NCBI GenBank assembly: GCA_050014815.1 | Contig: JBEKCP010000316.1 | Span: forward strand, 1 to 7,216 | Origin: JBEKCP01 sp050014815 | Lineage (GTDB): Bacteria; Planctomycetota; Planctomycetia; Pirellulales; Thermoguttaceae | DNA length: 7,216 bases | Reading direction: 5' to 3' | Shown: one piece after another, positions 1 to 6,365 of the stretch | How the letters are laid out: every line of letters begins with the position of its first letter | How positions within the stretch are numbered: position 1 is the stretch's first letter | The notes under the pieces: generated by a model | What the model was told of the DNA's origin: nothing | The model's database searches: none | The model's input: the letters and a program-made list of their open reading frames with translations, nothing else | Made by a program: the position numbers and the translations under genes

Positions 1-590
1 TAGTTGCGGTTCCAGATCGGCTCCAGGAACGAATTGGCGAAGCGGAAATAGAGGATATTCATGATCGCCTCCTTCCCGAGGAAGTGATCGATGCGAAAGA
101 TCGAGTCTTCCGGGAACACCGACCTCGCGACGCGGTTGAGTTCTCTCGCAGAGGCCAGGTCGCGCCCGAACGGCTTTTCCACGATGACGCGCGCATGATC
201 GGCCAGGTCCGCGGCGCCGAGCCCTGTGATCACCGTCGGGAAGAGCGAGGGCGGGATGGCGAGGTAGTGCGCCGGGCGTCGAGCGCGCCCCAGGGACTCC
301 TTTATCTTCGTGAACGTGTCTCGGTCGTTATAGTCCCCGCTAACGTAACTCAGCAGCGACAAAAGATGGTGGAGGGCGCGTTGGTTATCGATCCCGCCGG
401 ATTGCTTGATGCTGTCCTTAACACGGTTGCGCAGTTGCGCCAGACTCCACTTCGGGGAGGCGACGCCGATGACCGGGACCTTCAGGGCGCCGCGTCTTGC
501 CATCGCATAAAGCGCCGGGAAGATCATCTTGTGTGCGAGATCGCCCGTCACACCGAAGAGCACCAGCGCGTCCGAACGAGAGGCGGTCAT
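1..590 (-). CDS. zwf: Glucose-6-phosphate dehydrogenase, N-terminal part (runs off left edge)
   Basis: Oxidises glucose-6-phosphate to 6-phosphoglucono-lactone with reduction of NAD(P), the entry step of the oxidative pentose phosphate pathway; cytosolic. About 196 residues are visible. The Rossmann nucleotide loop FGVTGDLAHK lies at residues 12-21, HYLAIPP at 108-114, VEKPFG at 137-142 and the substrate-binding RIDHFLGKE at 166-174, where Phe replaces the usual Tyr. The last part, IMNILYFRFAN, is also family-typical. The ATG at 590 overlaps the gnd stop codon (ATGA), with GGGAGG six bases upstream inside the gnd 3' end, so translation is probably coupled to gnd. The GVTGDLA/RIDHFLGKE variants suggest a divergent G6PDH subgroup, not the enterobacterial type. 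The C-terminal beta+alpha domain lies outside the window, so completeness cannot be judged. Confidence 0.95.
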   Translation of the reverse strand, partial: MTASRSDALVLFGVTGDLAHKMIFPALYAMARRGALKVPVIGVASPKWSLAQLRNRVKDSIKQSGGIDNQRALHHLLSLLSYVSGDYNDRDTFTKIKESLGRARRPAHYLAIPPSLFPTVITGLGAADLADHARVIVEKPFGRDLASARELNRVARSVFPEDSIFRIDHFLGKEAIMNILYFRFANSFLEPIWNRN

Positions 591-1636
591 GAGACACCTC
601 CCGGGGTGGAGCCGGCCTTTTCCACGTGACCGCCGAAAGCGTGGCGCATCGCGGAGAGCACCTTGTCGGCGAAGTCGGCCTCGCCGCGCGAACTGAAACG
701 ATCGTAGAGCGCGGCACTGATTACCGGGGCCGGGGCTGACTCGTCGATCGCCGCCATAACCGTCCAGCGACCCTCGCCTGAATCTGAAACCCGGCCTTGG
801 AAGTCCGCCAGGTCCGGGCTGCCAAGGAGTGCCAGCGCGGTCAAATCCAGCAGCCACGAAGCAATCACGCTGCCGCGGCGCCAGACCTCGGCGATGTCGG
901 CCAGATTCAGGTCGTATTGATAGTGCTCGGGGTGGCGCATCGGGGTGGTCTCGGCATCGGCACTCCGCCGCCACCCGCCAGCAGGTACCCGGCCGGCGTT
1001 GGCGTGATGGAGGATGCTCAGCCCCTCCGCGTAGGCGGCCATGACGCCGTACTCGATCCCATTGTGGACCATCTTGACGAAGTGGCCAGCGCCGGCCGGC
1101 CCGCAGTGCAGGTAGCCGTGCTCTGCGGTGCCGCTTGCCTTCTCCCGCCCCGGCGTGCGTGGTGCCGCCTCGATACCAGGGGCGAGGGCCACAAAGATCG
1201 GGGCAAGACGCCGCACGGCCGCATCGTCACCGCCGATCATCAGGCAGTATCCGCGGTCCATCCCCCAGACTCCGCCGCTGGTCCCGACGTCCACATAGTG
1301 AATGCCTTTCGATTTCAGTTCGGCGTCACGGCGGATGTCATCGTGGTAGTAAGAGTTGCCGCCGTCGATGACCACGTCGTCGTTCTCAAGGAGCGGGACA
1401 AGGGCCTTCAGCGTTGGATCGACTGCGGCCGCCGGCACCATCATCCAGAGGGCGCGGGGTTTGCTCAACTTATGCAGAAAGTCCTCCAGCGACGCTGTCC
1501 CGACCGCCCCTTCTGTGACGAGTGCCTGGACGGCTTCCGGATGGATGTCGTAAACGACGCACTGGTGCCCGGCGCGCAGAAGGCGCCGCACCATGTTGTT
1601 CCCCATCCGACCCAATCCGATCATGCCCAGTTCCAT
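587..1636 (-). CDS. gnd: 6-phosphogluconate dehydrogenase, decarboxylating, short form
   Basis: Converts 6-phosphogluconate to ribulose-5-phosphate and CO2 with reduction of NAD(P). The 349 residues fit the short (about 300-350 aa) class, not the 470-aa class. Visible motifs: dinucleotide loop GLGRMG (7-12), DGGNSYYHDD (91-100), the family signature DVGTSGGVWGMDRGYCLMIGG region (116-136), the catalytic segment GHFVKMVHNGIEYG (184-197; Lys188, Asn192 and Glu195 are the likely active-site residues), EVWRRGSVIASWLLDL (250-265), and a C-terminal helix with SAALYDRFSSR. Asp30 ends the second Rossmann strand (VVYD), where NADP-specific enzymes usually carry Asn-Arg, so NAD+ preference is possible (inference). 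The ATG at 1636 has AAGGAA six bases upstream. The stop overlaps the zwf start, giving a gnd-zwf pair for both pentose-phosphate dehydrogenases. Confidence 0.96.
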   Translation of the reverse strand: MELGMIGLGRMGNNMVRRLLRAGHQCVVYDIHPEAVQALVTEGAVGTASLEDFLHKLSKPRALWMMVPAAAVDPTLKALVPLLENDDVVIDGGNSYYHDDIRRDAELKSKGIHYVDVGTSGGVWGMDRGYCLMIGGDDAAVRRLAPIFVALAPGIEAAPRTPGREKASGTAEHGYLHCGPAGAGHFVKMVHNGIEYGVMAAYAEGLSILHHANAGRVPAGGWRRSADAETTPMRHPEHYQYDLNLADIAEVWRRGSVIASWLLDLTALALLGSPDLADFQGRVSDSGEGRWTVMAAIDESAPAPVISAALYDRFSSRGEADFADKVLSAMRHAFGGHVEKAGSTPGGVS

Positions 1637-1685
1637 ATCGTGTTCCTTTCCCTTGCAAGACTGCCACCCCGGCCGGGCACCGACG

Positions 1686-1764
1686 TCAAATGCTGGCCAG
1701 TTCGCCGAAGTACTCGTGGTCCTCGGCGTAACCTCCTTCGCCTAGGTTGCCCGACCAGTACCCC
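1686..1764 (-). pseudogene. Out-of-frame C-terminal tail of the small membrane protein (apparent frameshift)
   Basis: Just past the GGGG run (plus-strand CCCC at 1761-1764), the frame shifted by one base from the small membrane protein stays open to a TGA at 1686-1688. It encodes a tail with YWSGNLGEGGYAED then HEYFGELASI. One extra G (or a -1 slip) at the run joins the frames as Q-W-G-Y-W, giving a 51-residue protein: hydrophobic N-terminal helix plus acidic C-terminal tail. Eighteen of 24 third codon positions in the tail are G or C, as expected for coding sequence here. As read, the tail has no ribosome binding site of its own. The cause could be a genuine mutation, a consensus error, or recoding; the run is not a classic X-XXY-YYZ slippery heptamer, which argues against programmed frameshifting. 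Confidence 0.5.
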
Positions 1765-1840
1765 ACTGGATGTAAGCCACGGCAACCAGGAGCAACGGCG
1801 GCGAGACGAGCAGCAGGAGTGTCTTGAGTCGAATGTGCAT
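1742..1840 (-). CDS. Small single-pass membrane protein, probably truncated by a frameshift
   Basis: I do not recognise a named family. The readable ORF is 32 residues: a short basic start (MHIRLK), then one hydrophobic stretch (TLLLLVSPPLLLVAVAYIQW), then GTGRAT and a TAG. This looks like a single transmembrane helix with a positive N-terminus, so the N-terminus is probably cytoplasmic. The start is supported by AGAGGA five bases upstream. It lies 23 nt after the DUF2945 gene in the same direction, so it belongs to the run. The longer in-frame ORF reaching back to 2059 overlaps DUF2945 and is only its shadow. The true product is probably 51 residues, continuing in the shifted frame to 1686 (see that entry). 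Function unknown; too short to exclude chance, but the ribosome binding site and helix together are persuasive. Confidence 0.55.
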   Translation of the reverse strand: MHIRLKTLLLLVSPPLLLVAVAYIQWGTGRAT

Positions 1841-1863
1841 GATTATCCTCTCCCACCCGAGAG

Positions 1864-2094
1864 TTATCCGGCTCGCTTGCTCTTCCGGATCTTCTTGAGG
1901 GCCGAGCCTTTGTGCATGGCCAGGTGGTCTGTCGTGTCGCTCTCGATCAGGTATTGTGGCTCTTCCTTCGACGCGTGAACGGTGTATCCCTTGAACGTGA
2001 TTGCCGAGACGATGCGTTTCTTGATCGTCCCGCGGACTCGGCCTGCTTCCGAGTTCCACTGAACGTGATCGCCTACTTTGAAGTTAGGTGTCAT
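1864..2094 (-). CDS. DUF2945 family protein (HVA1-type TUDOR-like domain)
   Basis: Seventy-six residues, about the normal size of this single-domain family. It starts FKVGDHVQWNSEAGRVRGTI (5-24), the first strands of a small SH3/TUDOR-like barrel, and ends with the hallmark HASKEEPQYLIES and TDHLAMHKGSALKKI segments. Members are annotated 'hypervirulence associated protein, TUDOR domain'; the biochemical role is unknown, and nucleic-acid or protein binding is a guess from the fold. The very basic C-terminus (KKIRKSKRAG) would fit nucleic-acid contact. The ATG at 2094 is preceded by AGGAGA, eight bases away, lying inside the 3' end of the DUF488 gene. The 3-nt gap to that gene indicates co-transcription and probably coupled translation. 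No signal peptide or membrane segment. Confidence 0.88.
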   Translation of the reverse strand: MTPNFKVGDHVQWNSEAGRVRGTIKKRIVSAITFKGYTVHASKEEPQYLIESDTTDHLAMHKGSALKKIRKSKRAG

Positions 2095-2097
2095 CGG

Positions 2098-2661
2098 TTA
2101 GGTCTCCTGTAGATGCGAATGGGCAGGGGGGAACGCACCTTCGTATGAGAGTCGCCCGTCTACCAGCCGGGCCGCCGACGTGTACGGATGCTCTTGGACT
2201 CTGTCGGAACCCAGGATGTGGACAACCTGCGTGCTCGTGGCCTTGAGATAATCAGCGATCATTGAACGGTGACATCGCCACCAGACCGCTTCGGAGCACA
2301 TGACCGCGGTCCGGCCGGCGCGAGCGATTTCCAATAAGCGATCAACGCCATCGCGGAACGGCTTGGTCTCCATGTAGTCGGCATAGCCGCGGAAGGAGGC
2401 GTTTCGCCAAAGAAGGTTGCGCGAGTCAGGTCGGGCCGGTCGCCGCCCGCCCAGTTCGATCAAGTGTTCGTAGTGAATGCCTGCCGCGCCCAGTGCGCGG
2501 TGTAGTGTGTCCCTATTGAAATGAGGAAGACGACGAGAGCCGGGGAAGTGCCGCACATCAACCAGGATCTCGATCTGGTATCGGCGCAGGAGGTCAATGA
2601 ATTCCTCGATCGTTCGAGTCGAGTGTCCGATGGTCCAGATGGTAAGCGAGCCACGGGTCAT
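2098..2661 (-). CDS. DUF488 family protein
   Basis: A 187-residue cytosolic protein with the DUF488 hallmarks in order: TIGHS (10-14), VDVRHFPGSRRLPHFN (34-49), the ELGGRR loop (69-74), FRGYADYM (90-97), and CSEAVWWRCHRSMIADYL (122-139), in which Cys122, Glu124, Cys130, His131 and Arg132 form a conserved polar cluster. Length is typical. The family has no firmly established reaction; the Cys/His/Arg set suggests a catalytic or metal/nucleotide site, but that is inference. The ATG overlaps the glucoamylase stop codon (ATGA), and a purine-rich stretch (AGGAAAGGAAGG, minus strand of 2665-2676) serves as ribosome binding site, so translation is likely coupled. DUF488 next to carbon-storage genes is not something from which I can deduce a function. 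Confidence 0.9.
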   Translation of the reverse strand: MTRGSLTIWTIGHSTRTIEEFIDLLRRYQIEILVDVRHFPGSRRLPHFNRDTLHRALGAAGIHYEHLIELGGRRPARPDSRNLLWRNASFRGYADYMETKPFRDGVDRLLEIARAGRTAVMCSEAVWWRCHRSMIADYLKATSTQVVHILGSDRVQEHPYTSAARLVDGRLSYEGAFPPAHSHLQET

Positions 2662-5069
2662 GGCCCTTCCTTTCCTGCCGGACTGATACAGACCTGAAAG
2701 TCCCGTCCTTCCCAGTGCCCGGCGTTCGTCCAGAAAAACGTGAAGCGGACCGGCGCATGCTGCTCCGGTGCCACTCGGATGTCTGCATACTCATGGCCGG
2801 TTCCGATGGGCGCGGACCGCGCGTCATGGGCTTGGCTCCAATCGTCGCAGGTCCAACGCAACCGAAACGGAGAATTTGCTTGGATCCGCAAGGTTCCCCC
2901 GGCGGGTACGGAGCGGACCTGTCGGTTGAATTTCCAGATCTCCAGGGGCGGCGTCTTGCGGCGGTTACGGTAGCGGTCAGCGACCTCCGGGATCAGGTCG
3001 AAGACCTGGCCGTCCGTCGCGGAGCGTACCAATTTGATGTACTCGGCATGCGCCCAGCAAAGGGGCATGACGCCCCCGGTCGGACGGCCAAGAACCATGT
3101 GGGCGTTGGGCAGGTCCGGCAACGCCCAGACTTGCTCGGGCAGAAGTTTGGTCGATGAGGCAAAACGCTCCATCGCCCGGACATAAGGCTCCACATCGCG
3201 TCCGGCAGCCAGTTCGTAATGCCCGCGCTCCCCGGTAAGCAACGGCCAAGCGTGGCCGTACCCCCAGCCCTGGAATGGCCCGCCATCTTCCCGCTGCCCA
3301 TAGCCGTCGTGGTTGTACCGACGCCAACAAGGGCCGAAGGGAGTGTTCACTTTAAGAATCGCATCCACCACGCGGAGCGAATCCGCGATCAGGGGATCGC
3401 CCGGCCTGCGGATACCGTAGCGGACCAATTCAAGGAACCCCGCATCCACGATCTCCTTGGCCGGATACGCGATAGGCGCGCCGGGCGGTTGGTTTCGCAA
3501 CTCCAGTACACCGTGATTGGCGTCTTCATCAGGTTGGGGATCATCGCCAGCCGCGGGGTGAATGCGGATGAAGTGGCGGCGAATGCCGGGGACCAGTACA
3601 CTTTCGGTGGTCACCGTCCAGGACTCGATATGCGACTCCAGGAAGTCGGCGTACTCTTCGAAGTATTGCGCCGTGGCCTGCCGGCCTCGCTCGCGCGAAA
3701 AGGCGGCGGCACAGATCAGCGCGGTGATATGCACCGCCAACGTCGATGGCGAGTAACCGCCGTTCTCCTCCCAGCGTTCCTGCGGAGTGACCGGTCCATG
3801 GCAGATCAGATAGCCGGCCGCCTTCAACACCATCGGATAAGGATCGAAATTCTGGAGCGCCTGGGCTTGATGCAGACGCCAGGCGAGAATAATCGGAAAC
3901 GCAGTCTCATCCAACTGGATGCGGCGCCAGTGCGGTTCGCCGTTAATCCAGAAATTCTGGTCGAAACCGCCATCCTCCTTTTGAGTCCAGGCCAAATAGA
4001 TAAGAGCGCGAAGCGGGACCTCGGCGCTGCCGGCAGCCAACAGGCCGCTGGCGCTGTGGCACATGTCGCGCGTCCAGACCAGATAGTAACCTTCCAGGTC
4101 GTCGCCCGTGTACTCTCCCCAGGGGATGCTCAGCGACGCTATCAAGGCGCCGTCGTAAGTCTTGTCTTCATGCGCCAATAACATGTTCTGGCTGACGTGA
4201 TAGAGCGAGCCGCCGTCGCCCGTCACCATCGCCATCTTCGGTTCCATGTGATGGCAAACACGCTGCCACTGCTCGATGAAGCGGGCGCGGTGATCGGTGA
4301 AGGAAGTGCCCAGCGCCTGCGCAACCGTGACCAGGGTGTGATGGAGACTCTCCCCGAAGGCAAGGGCCAGAACGAATTCCCGGCTCTGCCGGGTATCGAG
4401 TTCCCCGGTCAGAGCGATGTTGCCGTCCGGCGCGCAGTCGAATTCCCAGTCCATCCGGAAGTTGCGAGCCAGGTCTTGCCAGCCGTCGGTCGCTCCCGCA
4501 TAACCGCAGGAGCATCGCAAGAACGGGACCGAGGCTGCCAGCACGAGCCAAGTAGCGCCTTTGTGGGCCGTGAGGACTTTTCCCCAATTGGTCTGCACCA
4601 CGTTCCCAAAGTTGCCCCGGCCGCCGGATTCCAGGTGCGGCGCGAGCAAGGCGAAGAGCCGCAGGTTAGCGAGCATTTCGGCTTCCGCCTCCAGACGGGT
4701 GTGCATAAGCAAACAGTTCTGATGAGGATCGGTGATAATCTCCTTGGTGATGCGGTAGCGCCCCCCGGGATCGACATTGGTGATGCGGAAACCCAGCGCG
4801 TCTGGGAGCAAGCACTCATGGGTGTTCACCATACGGCGTTCGTCGCTGAAGAAAGTTTCCCCGTCGGTTATCAGATATTGCAGATCGCGGATTTGCGGCC
4901 GATCGATGGTCGGATAGTAGATCTCGTTCAGGATGCCCTTGGAGACGGTGAACCAGACCCGGCTCAGAGCCGAGTAAGCGGTGCCCACGCCTTCTTTGTC
5001 ACTGCGCGTCCACCGGGGCTCGATCCCAGGACCGCCAGTAGCCGGATTTGCCTCCAACAAAATCGACAT
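2658..5069 (-). CDS. GH15 glucoamylase / glucodextranase-type glycoside hydrolase
   Basis: Releases glucose from the non-reducing ends of alpha-glucans by an inverting mechanism. With the ATG at 5069 it has 803 residues. The N-terminal beta-sandwich (about 15-265) starts TAYSALSRVWFTVSKGILNEIYYP, typical of bacterial glucodextranase-like enzymes. The (alpha/alpha)6 barrel (about 270-695) carries YLVWTRDM (329-336), RWEENGGYSPSTLA (432-445; general acid Glu434 or Glu435) and HAWPLLTGERGHYELA (606-621; general base Glu614). A C-terminal beta domain (about 700-803) has KFNRQ, DDWSQAHD and WEGRDFQV. There is no signal peptide, so it is probably cytoplasmic and acts on glycogen or maltodextrin. 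The start at 5069 has GAGGAA six bases upstream; the alternative TTG at 5117, 16 codons earlier, overlaps the reductase stop and lacks such a site. Isomaltodextranase- or trehalase-like activity cannot be excluded from sequence alone. Confidence 0.94.
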   Translation of the reverse strand: MSILLEANPATGGPGIEPRWTRSDKEGVGTAYSALSRVWFTVSKGILNEIYYPTIDRPQIRDLQYLITDGETFFSDERRMVNTHECLLPDALGFRITNVDPGGRYRITKEIITDPHQNCLLMHTRLEAEAEMLANLRLFALLAPHLESGGRGNFGNVVQTNWGKVLTAHKGATWLVLAASVPFLRCSCGYAGATDGWQDLARNFRMDWEFDCAPDGNIALTGELDTRQSREFVLALAFGESLHHTLVTVAQALGTSFTDHRARFIEQWQRVCHHMEPKMAMVTGDGGSLYHVSQNMLLAHEDKTYDGALIASLSIPWGEYTGDDLEGYYLVWTRDMCHSASGLLAAGSAEVPLRALIYLAWTQKEDGGFDQNFWINGEPHWRRIQLDETAFPIILAWRLHQAQALQNFDPYPMVLKAAGYLICHGPVTPQERWEENGGYSPSTLAVHITALICAAAFSRERGRQATAQYFEEYADFLESHIESWTVTTESVLVPGIRRHFIRIHPAAGDDPQPDEDANHGVLELRNQPPGAPIAYPAKEIVDAGFLELVRYGIRRPGDPLIADSLRVVDAILKVNTPFGPCWRRYNHDGYGQREDGGPFQGWGYGHAWPLLTGERGHYELAAGRDVEPYVRAMERFASSTKLLPEQVWALPDLPNAHMVLGRPTGGVMPLCWAHAEYIKLVRSATDGQVFDLIPEVADRYRNRRKTPPLEIWKFNRQVRSVPAGGTLRIQANSPFRLRWTCDDWSQAHDARSAPIGTGHEYADIRVAPEQHAPVRFTFFWTNAGHWEGRDFQVCISPAGKEGP

Positions 5070-5113
5070 CACGATTTCCTCAAGGCGACTCTCGCAGTTT
5101 CGATAGCCGACTC

Positions 5114-5854
5114 TCAATAGCCGGCAAACTCTTCGATGCGGATGTTGTCGTCATCGACTCCCGTGTCTTTGAGCATCGCATGCATGGCTTTGACCATGGT
5201 TGGTGGTCCGGTGACGTAGTAGATGGGCGAAACGAGTTCCACCAGGTACTTGGCCAGCATCTGCGAGTTGATCACGCCTGTCTCACCCTGCCAGGAACGA
5301 TGCGAGTTCTCCATCTCGCTCATGCAGGAAATCAATCGGTAATTGGGGTTCTGCTTCTCCAGGTCCTGGAGTTCGTCGAGAAATGCAGCATCTTCCGGAC
5401 GCCGGTTCCCATAGAAGAGAAATATGGGCAGCGGCAGCTTCTCCTTCGCGGCATTCAGAAGAATACTGCGAAACGGCGTGATCCCGATCCCGCCGGTCAG
5501 GACTACGGCAGCCCGGGACTTGTCATTGTGAAGTTTCAAGTCGCCAAAGGGTCCCTCCACTCCTACTTCCGTGCCCGGGGGAAGCCCCCTCAGCACCCGC
5601 TTGAAAGCCGTGTCCCGTAAACGGGTCGCCACCATGATGAAATCTTCATAGGGTGCGCTCGCAATCGAGAAGACGCGCGAATTGCCTTCGGCGTCGCTCT
5701 CGGGCGGATTCAGCAGGGTCATCTCGATACACTGGCCAGGCGTAAACGTGAGGGAAGCGGGCTTTTCAAAGCGGAAGGCCATGGTCTGCTCAGCCACCTC
5801 CTGGTGGCTCTTCAGTTTCATGAGATAGGTCGGGCTCGTAACAGTGGTACTCAT
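5114..5854 (-). CDS. FAD-dependent ferredoxin-NAD(P)H reductase-family oxidoreductase
   Basis: A 246-residue two-domain flavoprotein that passes electrons between NAD(P)H and a one-electron carrier. The N-terminal FAD barrel (about 5-108) holds RVFSIAS (60-66, the RxYS-type flavin motif with Phe for Tyr) and EGPFGD (100-105). The C-terminal nucleotide domain (about 113-246) holds VLTGGIGITPFRSIL (118-132), FYGNR (147-151), YYVTGPPTMV (212-221) and the terminal EEFAGY. There is no plant-type 2Fe-2S domain or cysteine cluster, so its partner must be a separate protein, not seen here. The ATG at 5854 has GAGGAG six bases upstream; an upstream start 14 codons earlier has no such site. It is the first gene of the minus-strand run, 44 nt before the glucoamylase. 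Flavohaemoprotein, phenol hydroxylase or dihydroorotate dehydrogenase reductase subunits are related; the exact partner is unknown. Confidence 0.9.
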   Translation of the reverse strand: MSTTVTSPTYLMKLKSHQEVAEQTMAFRFEKPASLTFTPGQCIEMTLLNPPESDAEGNSRVFSIASAPYEDFIMVATRLRDTAFKRVLRGLPPGTEVGVEGPFGDLKLHNDKSRAAVVLTGGIGITPFRSILLNAAKEKLPLPIFLFYGNRRPEDAAFLDELQDLEKQNPNYRLISCMSEMENSHRSWQGETGVINSQMLAKYLVELVSPIYYVTGPPTMVKAMHAMLKDTGVDDDNIRIEEFAGY

Positions 5855-5942
5855 TTTCTTCTCCTCGTGCGGGTTCTTGTCGTTCCAGACGTGCATTGGC
5901 CTTCATTGAGACGAGACCGTTGCGCGTCGCTCGTCGCGACGG

Positions 5943-5966
5943 CGGCAGGTCACTTGATTCCTGCCG
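5943..5966. repeat. Perfect inverted repeat, possible operator or leader hairpin
   Basis: CGGCAGG (5943-5949) and CCTGCCG (5960-5966) are perfect 7-bp arms around a 10-base spacer, about 90 bases upstream of the reductase ATG. No T-run follows on either strand, so it is not a terminator. A dimeric repressor site or a 5'-UTR hairpin would both fit. The perfect 10-bp palindrome CGTCGCGACG lies immediately beside it at 5932-5941. Confidence 0.35.
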
Positions 5967-6019
5967 GGAGAAAGGCAGTCGGTTCACCCCTGGTCATGGC
6001 GGATATCCCGAAGCACCGG

Positions 6020-6072
6020 AAACAAGAAAGCCGACGTGGCGGAATGCACGAAGCATTCGACCACATCGGCTT
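6020..6072 (-). terminator. Rho-independent terminator-like hairpin, minus strand
   Basis: Arms at 6053-6072 and 6028-6047 form a 20-bp stem on the minus strand around a 5-base TTCGT loop. There are two G-U pairs and one C-C mismatch, with the G+C-rich base AAGCCGA/TCGGCTT. The stem is followed on the minus strand by a T-rich tail, TTTCTTGTTT. The plus-strand copy has C-A mismatches in place of the wobbles and no T-run, so the polarity is minus. No credible minus-strand gene lies upstream (6073-6492), so it may act as an attenuator in the leader of the reductase operon or end a small RNA. Confidence 0.6.
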
Positions 6073-6195
6073 ACTCTTCAACGAGCCCCCCACACAAGCG
6101 AGTTGCTCTTCATCTAGTCCTCCGACGAACTCGTCCTGCACATTGTATGGCGATGAACGGCGGCTGCAAGGGACGAATGTCGCAAGCCATTGATT

Positions 6196-6201
6196 CTTAT
6201 A
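6196..6201 (-). promoter_or_regulatory. Possible -10 box for the minus-strand operon
   Basis: TATAAG on the minus strand matches five of six bases of TATAAT. No good -35 box lies at the standard distance; the nearest, TTGGTC, is 14 bases away. Transcription from here would give a leader of roughly 330 nt that contains the 6020-6072 hairpin before reaching the reductase start. Weak on its own. Confidence 0.2.
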
Positions 6202-6270
6202 CGGTTGCGTCGCTTGACCAATCATCGTGCCGAGGCCGGCTGTCGGCGTATTCTCGTTGAAAAAGTCCCC

Positions 6271-6279
6271 TGGTACAAT
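6271..6279 (+). promoter_or_regulatory. Possible extended -10 promoter for the oxidase gene
   Basis: TGGTACAAT fits the extended -10 pattern TGnTATAAT with a single mismatch. The -35 position 17 bases upstream (TTCTCG, 6251-6256) matches only half of the consensus, which extended -10 promoters tolerate. It would start transcription about 205 bases before the oxidase ATG. Confidence 0.28.
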
Positions 6280-6337
6280 TTCCCCTGACGTGCCTGGAGG
6301 AACTTTCCTGGTCGAGCGGCAGACCCCACCATTAGCA

Positions 6338-6365
6338 TTGACTTTTCGACGGTTTCGCCGAGAAT
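6338..6365 (+). promoter_or_regulatory. Possible sigma70-type promoter for the oxidase gene
   Basis: TTGACT (6338-6343, five of six bases of the -35 consensus) is followed after 16 bases by GAGAAT (6360-6365, four of six of the -10 consensus). It points toward the oxidase gene and would leave a leader of about 120 nt. It competes with the extended -10 candidate at 6271-6279. Confidence 0.3.

Noticed and set aside
84..629. A 181-codon plus-strand open frame antisense to zwf.
   Set aside because: The minus strand encodes G6PDH with clear motifs; this frame is its G+C-rich shadow, with no family features.
1668..1677. Perfect palindrome CCCGGCCGGG between the small membrane gene and gnd.
   Set aside because: It has no loop space and no T-run, so it cannot be a terminator. 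Short G+C palindromes are common at this composition.
797..1978. A 393-codon plus-strand open frame spanning gnd and the small genes.
   Set aside because: It crosses several minus-strand genes and gaps, with no ribosome binding site and no recognisable domain. Long antisense frames are expected at this base composition.
3219..5120. Two long plus-strand open frames (3219-4181 and 4197-5120) antisense to the glucoamylase gene.
   Set aside because: The minus-strand GH15 protein has catalytic motifs along its length; the antisense frames are shadows of its codon bias.
6030..6070. Plus-strand sequence starting GCCGACGTGGCGGAAT resembles the 5' end of a leucine tRNA, with a TTCGA and a matching 3' acceptor-like segment.
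   Set aside because: Only 41 nt separate the ends, with no anticodon arm or variable loop. The minus strand pairs better and has a T-tail, so a terminator hairpin explains it.
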